Notes under the pieces: model-generated
Database searches by the model: none
What the model was told of the DNA's origin: nothing
Seen by the model: the letters and a program-made list of their open reading frames with translations, nothing else
Part shown: positions 5,557 through 5,788 of the stretch, one piece after another
Numbering within the stretch: the stretch's first letter is position 1
Layout: every line of letters starts with the position of its first letter
DNA from: JANNGZ01 sp031404155
Lineage (GTDB): Bacteria > Pseudomonadota > Gammaproteobacteria > Burkholderiales > Burkholderiaceae_C
Assembly: GCA_031404155.1 (NCBI GenBank)
Contig: JANNGZ010000268.1
Span: 1-5,788, forward strand
Length of the DNA stretch: 5,788 nt
Direction: 5' to 3'
Program-made: the position numbers and the translations under genes

Positions 5557-5628
5557 CCGCCACGGCGGTTGGCGTGGTACGCCTCCCGCGTGCCGCGCCG
5601 GATGCCCAGGTTCGCGCCGCGTCGGCAC
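5557..5628 (+). repeat. Further consecutive hairpins in the tctC-downstream gap
   Basis: CCGC-CACG-GCGG (5557-5568) directly follows the first hairpin. GGCGT-GGT-ACGCC lies at 5571-5583. A longer stem pairs GTGCCGCGC (5590-5598) with GCG(T)CGGCAC (5619-5628), nine pairs with one bulged T. High GC makes some pairing expected, but the back-to-back arrangement is notable. The rest of the gap up to 5712 shows nothing I can name. Confidence 0.4.
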
Positions 5629-5712
5629 CCGCAAGCTGACACCCGCGCGGCAGGCTTCGGCGGCGGCATCCCGGCGCCTCACCTGACCCGCGTCCCCCTG
5701 GCCCCAAGCCCT

Positions 5713-5716
5713 GGAG
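5713..5716 (+). promoter_or_regulatory. Ribosome-binding site of the gene starting at 5723
   Basis: GGAG is followed by 6 nt and then the ATG at 5723. The motif and spacing are the same as at the tctC start, which supports a real gene here. Confidence 0.75.
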
Positions 5717-5722
5717 CAATCC

Positions 5723-5788
5723 ATGCCCGACCCGCATTCCCCCGACTCCGCAGAGAGCCCCGCACTGGCCAGGAACAACACCGTCGAC
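5723..5788 (+). CDS. Start of a downstream gene, probably the TctB small membrane subunit (truncated by window)
   Basis: Only 22 codons are visible: a polar, Pro/Ser/Asp-rich N-terminus ending in ALARNNTVD. The frame is open to the window edge and has a strong ribosome-binding site. In tripartite tricarboxylate transporter loci the order tctC-tctB-tctA is common. TctB proteins often start with a short polar stretch and an Arg/Thr/Val/Asp-Glu segment just before the first of four membrane helices, which fits. The gap to tctC is long (196 bp), so it could be transcribed with tctC by read-through or separately. The identity rests on context, not on a recognised domain. Confidence 0.6.
   Translation, partial: MPDPHSPDSAESPALARNNTVD

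Noticed and set aside
4179..5639. Long plus-strand open frame of 486 codons overlapping tctC
   Set aside because: It is a shifted frame over the TctC-type gene, Arg/Gly-rich and without motifs. The tctC frame has a signal peptide, ribosome-binding site and family motifs.
4444..5781. Long minus-strand open frame of 445 codons opposite tctC
   Set aside because: It is an antisense shadow, His/Val/Leu-rich with no recognisable domain, covering the tctC gene and its hairpins.

Overview
The window is high-GC (about two-thirds G+C by eye) chromosomal DNA. Its gene content suggests a betaproteobacterium, probably Burkholderiales (Comamonadaceae or the Rubrivivax/Leptothrix/Ideonella group). The clues are a Bug/TctC-type solute-binding protein with its own tct locus, and a NarK/NasA nitrate transporter beside a membrane-tethered Ser/Thr kinase. 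This placement is inferred from gene families, not from a search. No rRNA, tRNA, CRISPR array, insertion sequence or phage gene was seen.

Layout: (1) Positions 1-579 (+) hold the 3' end of a Ser/Thr protein kinase with a C-terminal membrane anchor. (2) Positions 636-1895 (-), convergent with the kinase, encode a 419-residue MFS nitrate/nitrite transporter of the NarK/NasA type. (3) Positions 1896-2198 are a divergent control region. It has a near-consensus sigma-54 (-24/-12) promoter reading into the transporter gene and a cluster of TGCGCCAC repeats just upstream of it. (4) Positions 2199-3218 (+) encode a PAS-GGDEF protein whose active site is destroyed but whose c-di-GMP-binding RxxD I-site is kept at the correct spacing. 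(5) Positions 3286-4113 (-), convergent with it, encode a TauE/SafE-family permease; a 16-bp palindrome and a second hairpin lie between the two. (6) Positions 4114-4503 are a second divergent intergenic region with two dyads and a cUUCGg hairpin. (7) Positions 4516-5526 (+) encode a periplasmic TctC-type binding protein. It is followed by a run of hairpins and then, at 5723, by a well-placed ribosome-binding site and the first 22 codons of another gene, probably tctB.

Working model (inference): the left part is a nitrate uptake module, with the transporter under nitrogen-type sigma-54 control and the kinase nearby as a possible regulator. The right part is the start of a tripartite tricarboxylate transporter operon, diverging from an anion permease. 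The most interesting object is the PAS-GGDEF protein, which looks like a former diguanylate cyclase turned c-di-GMP receptor. No wholly new system is evident.
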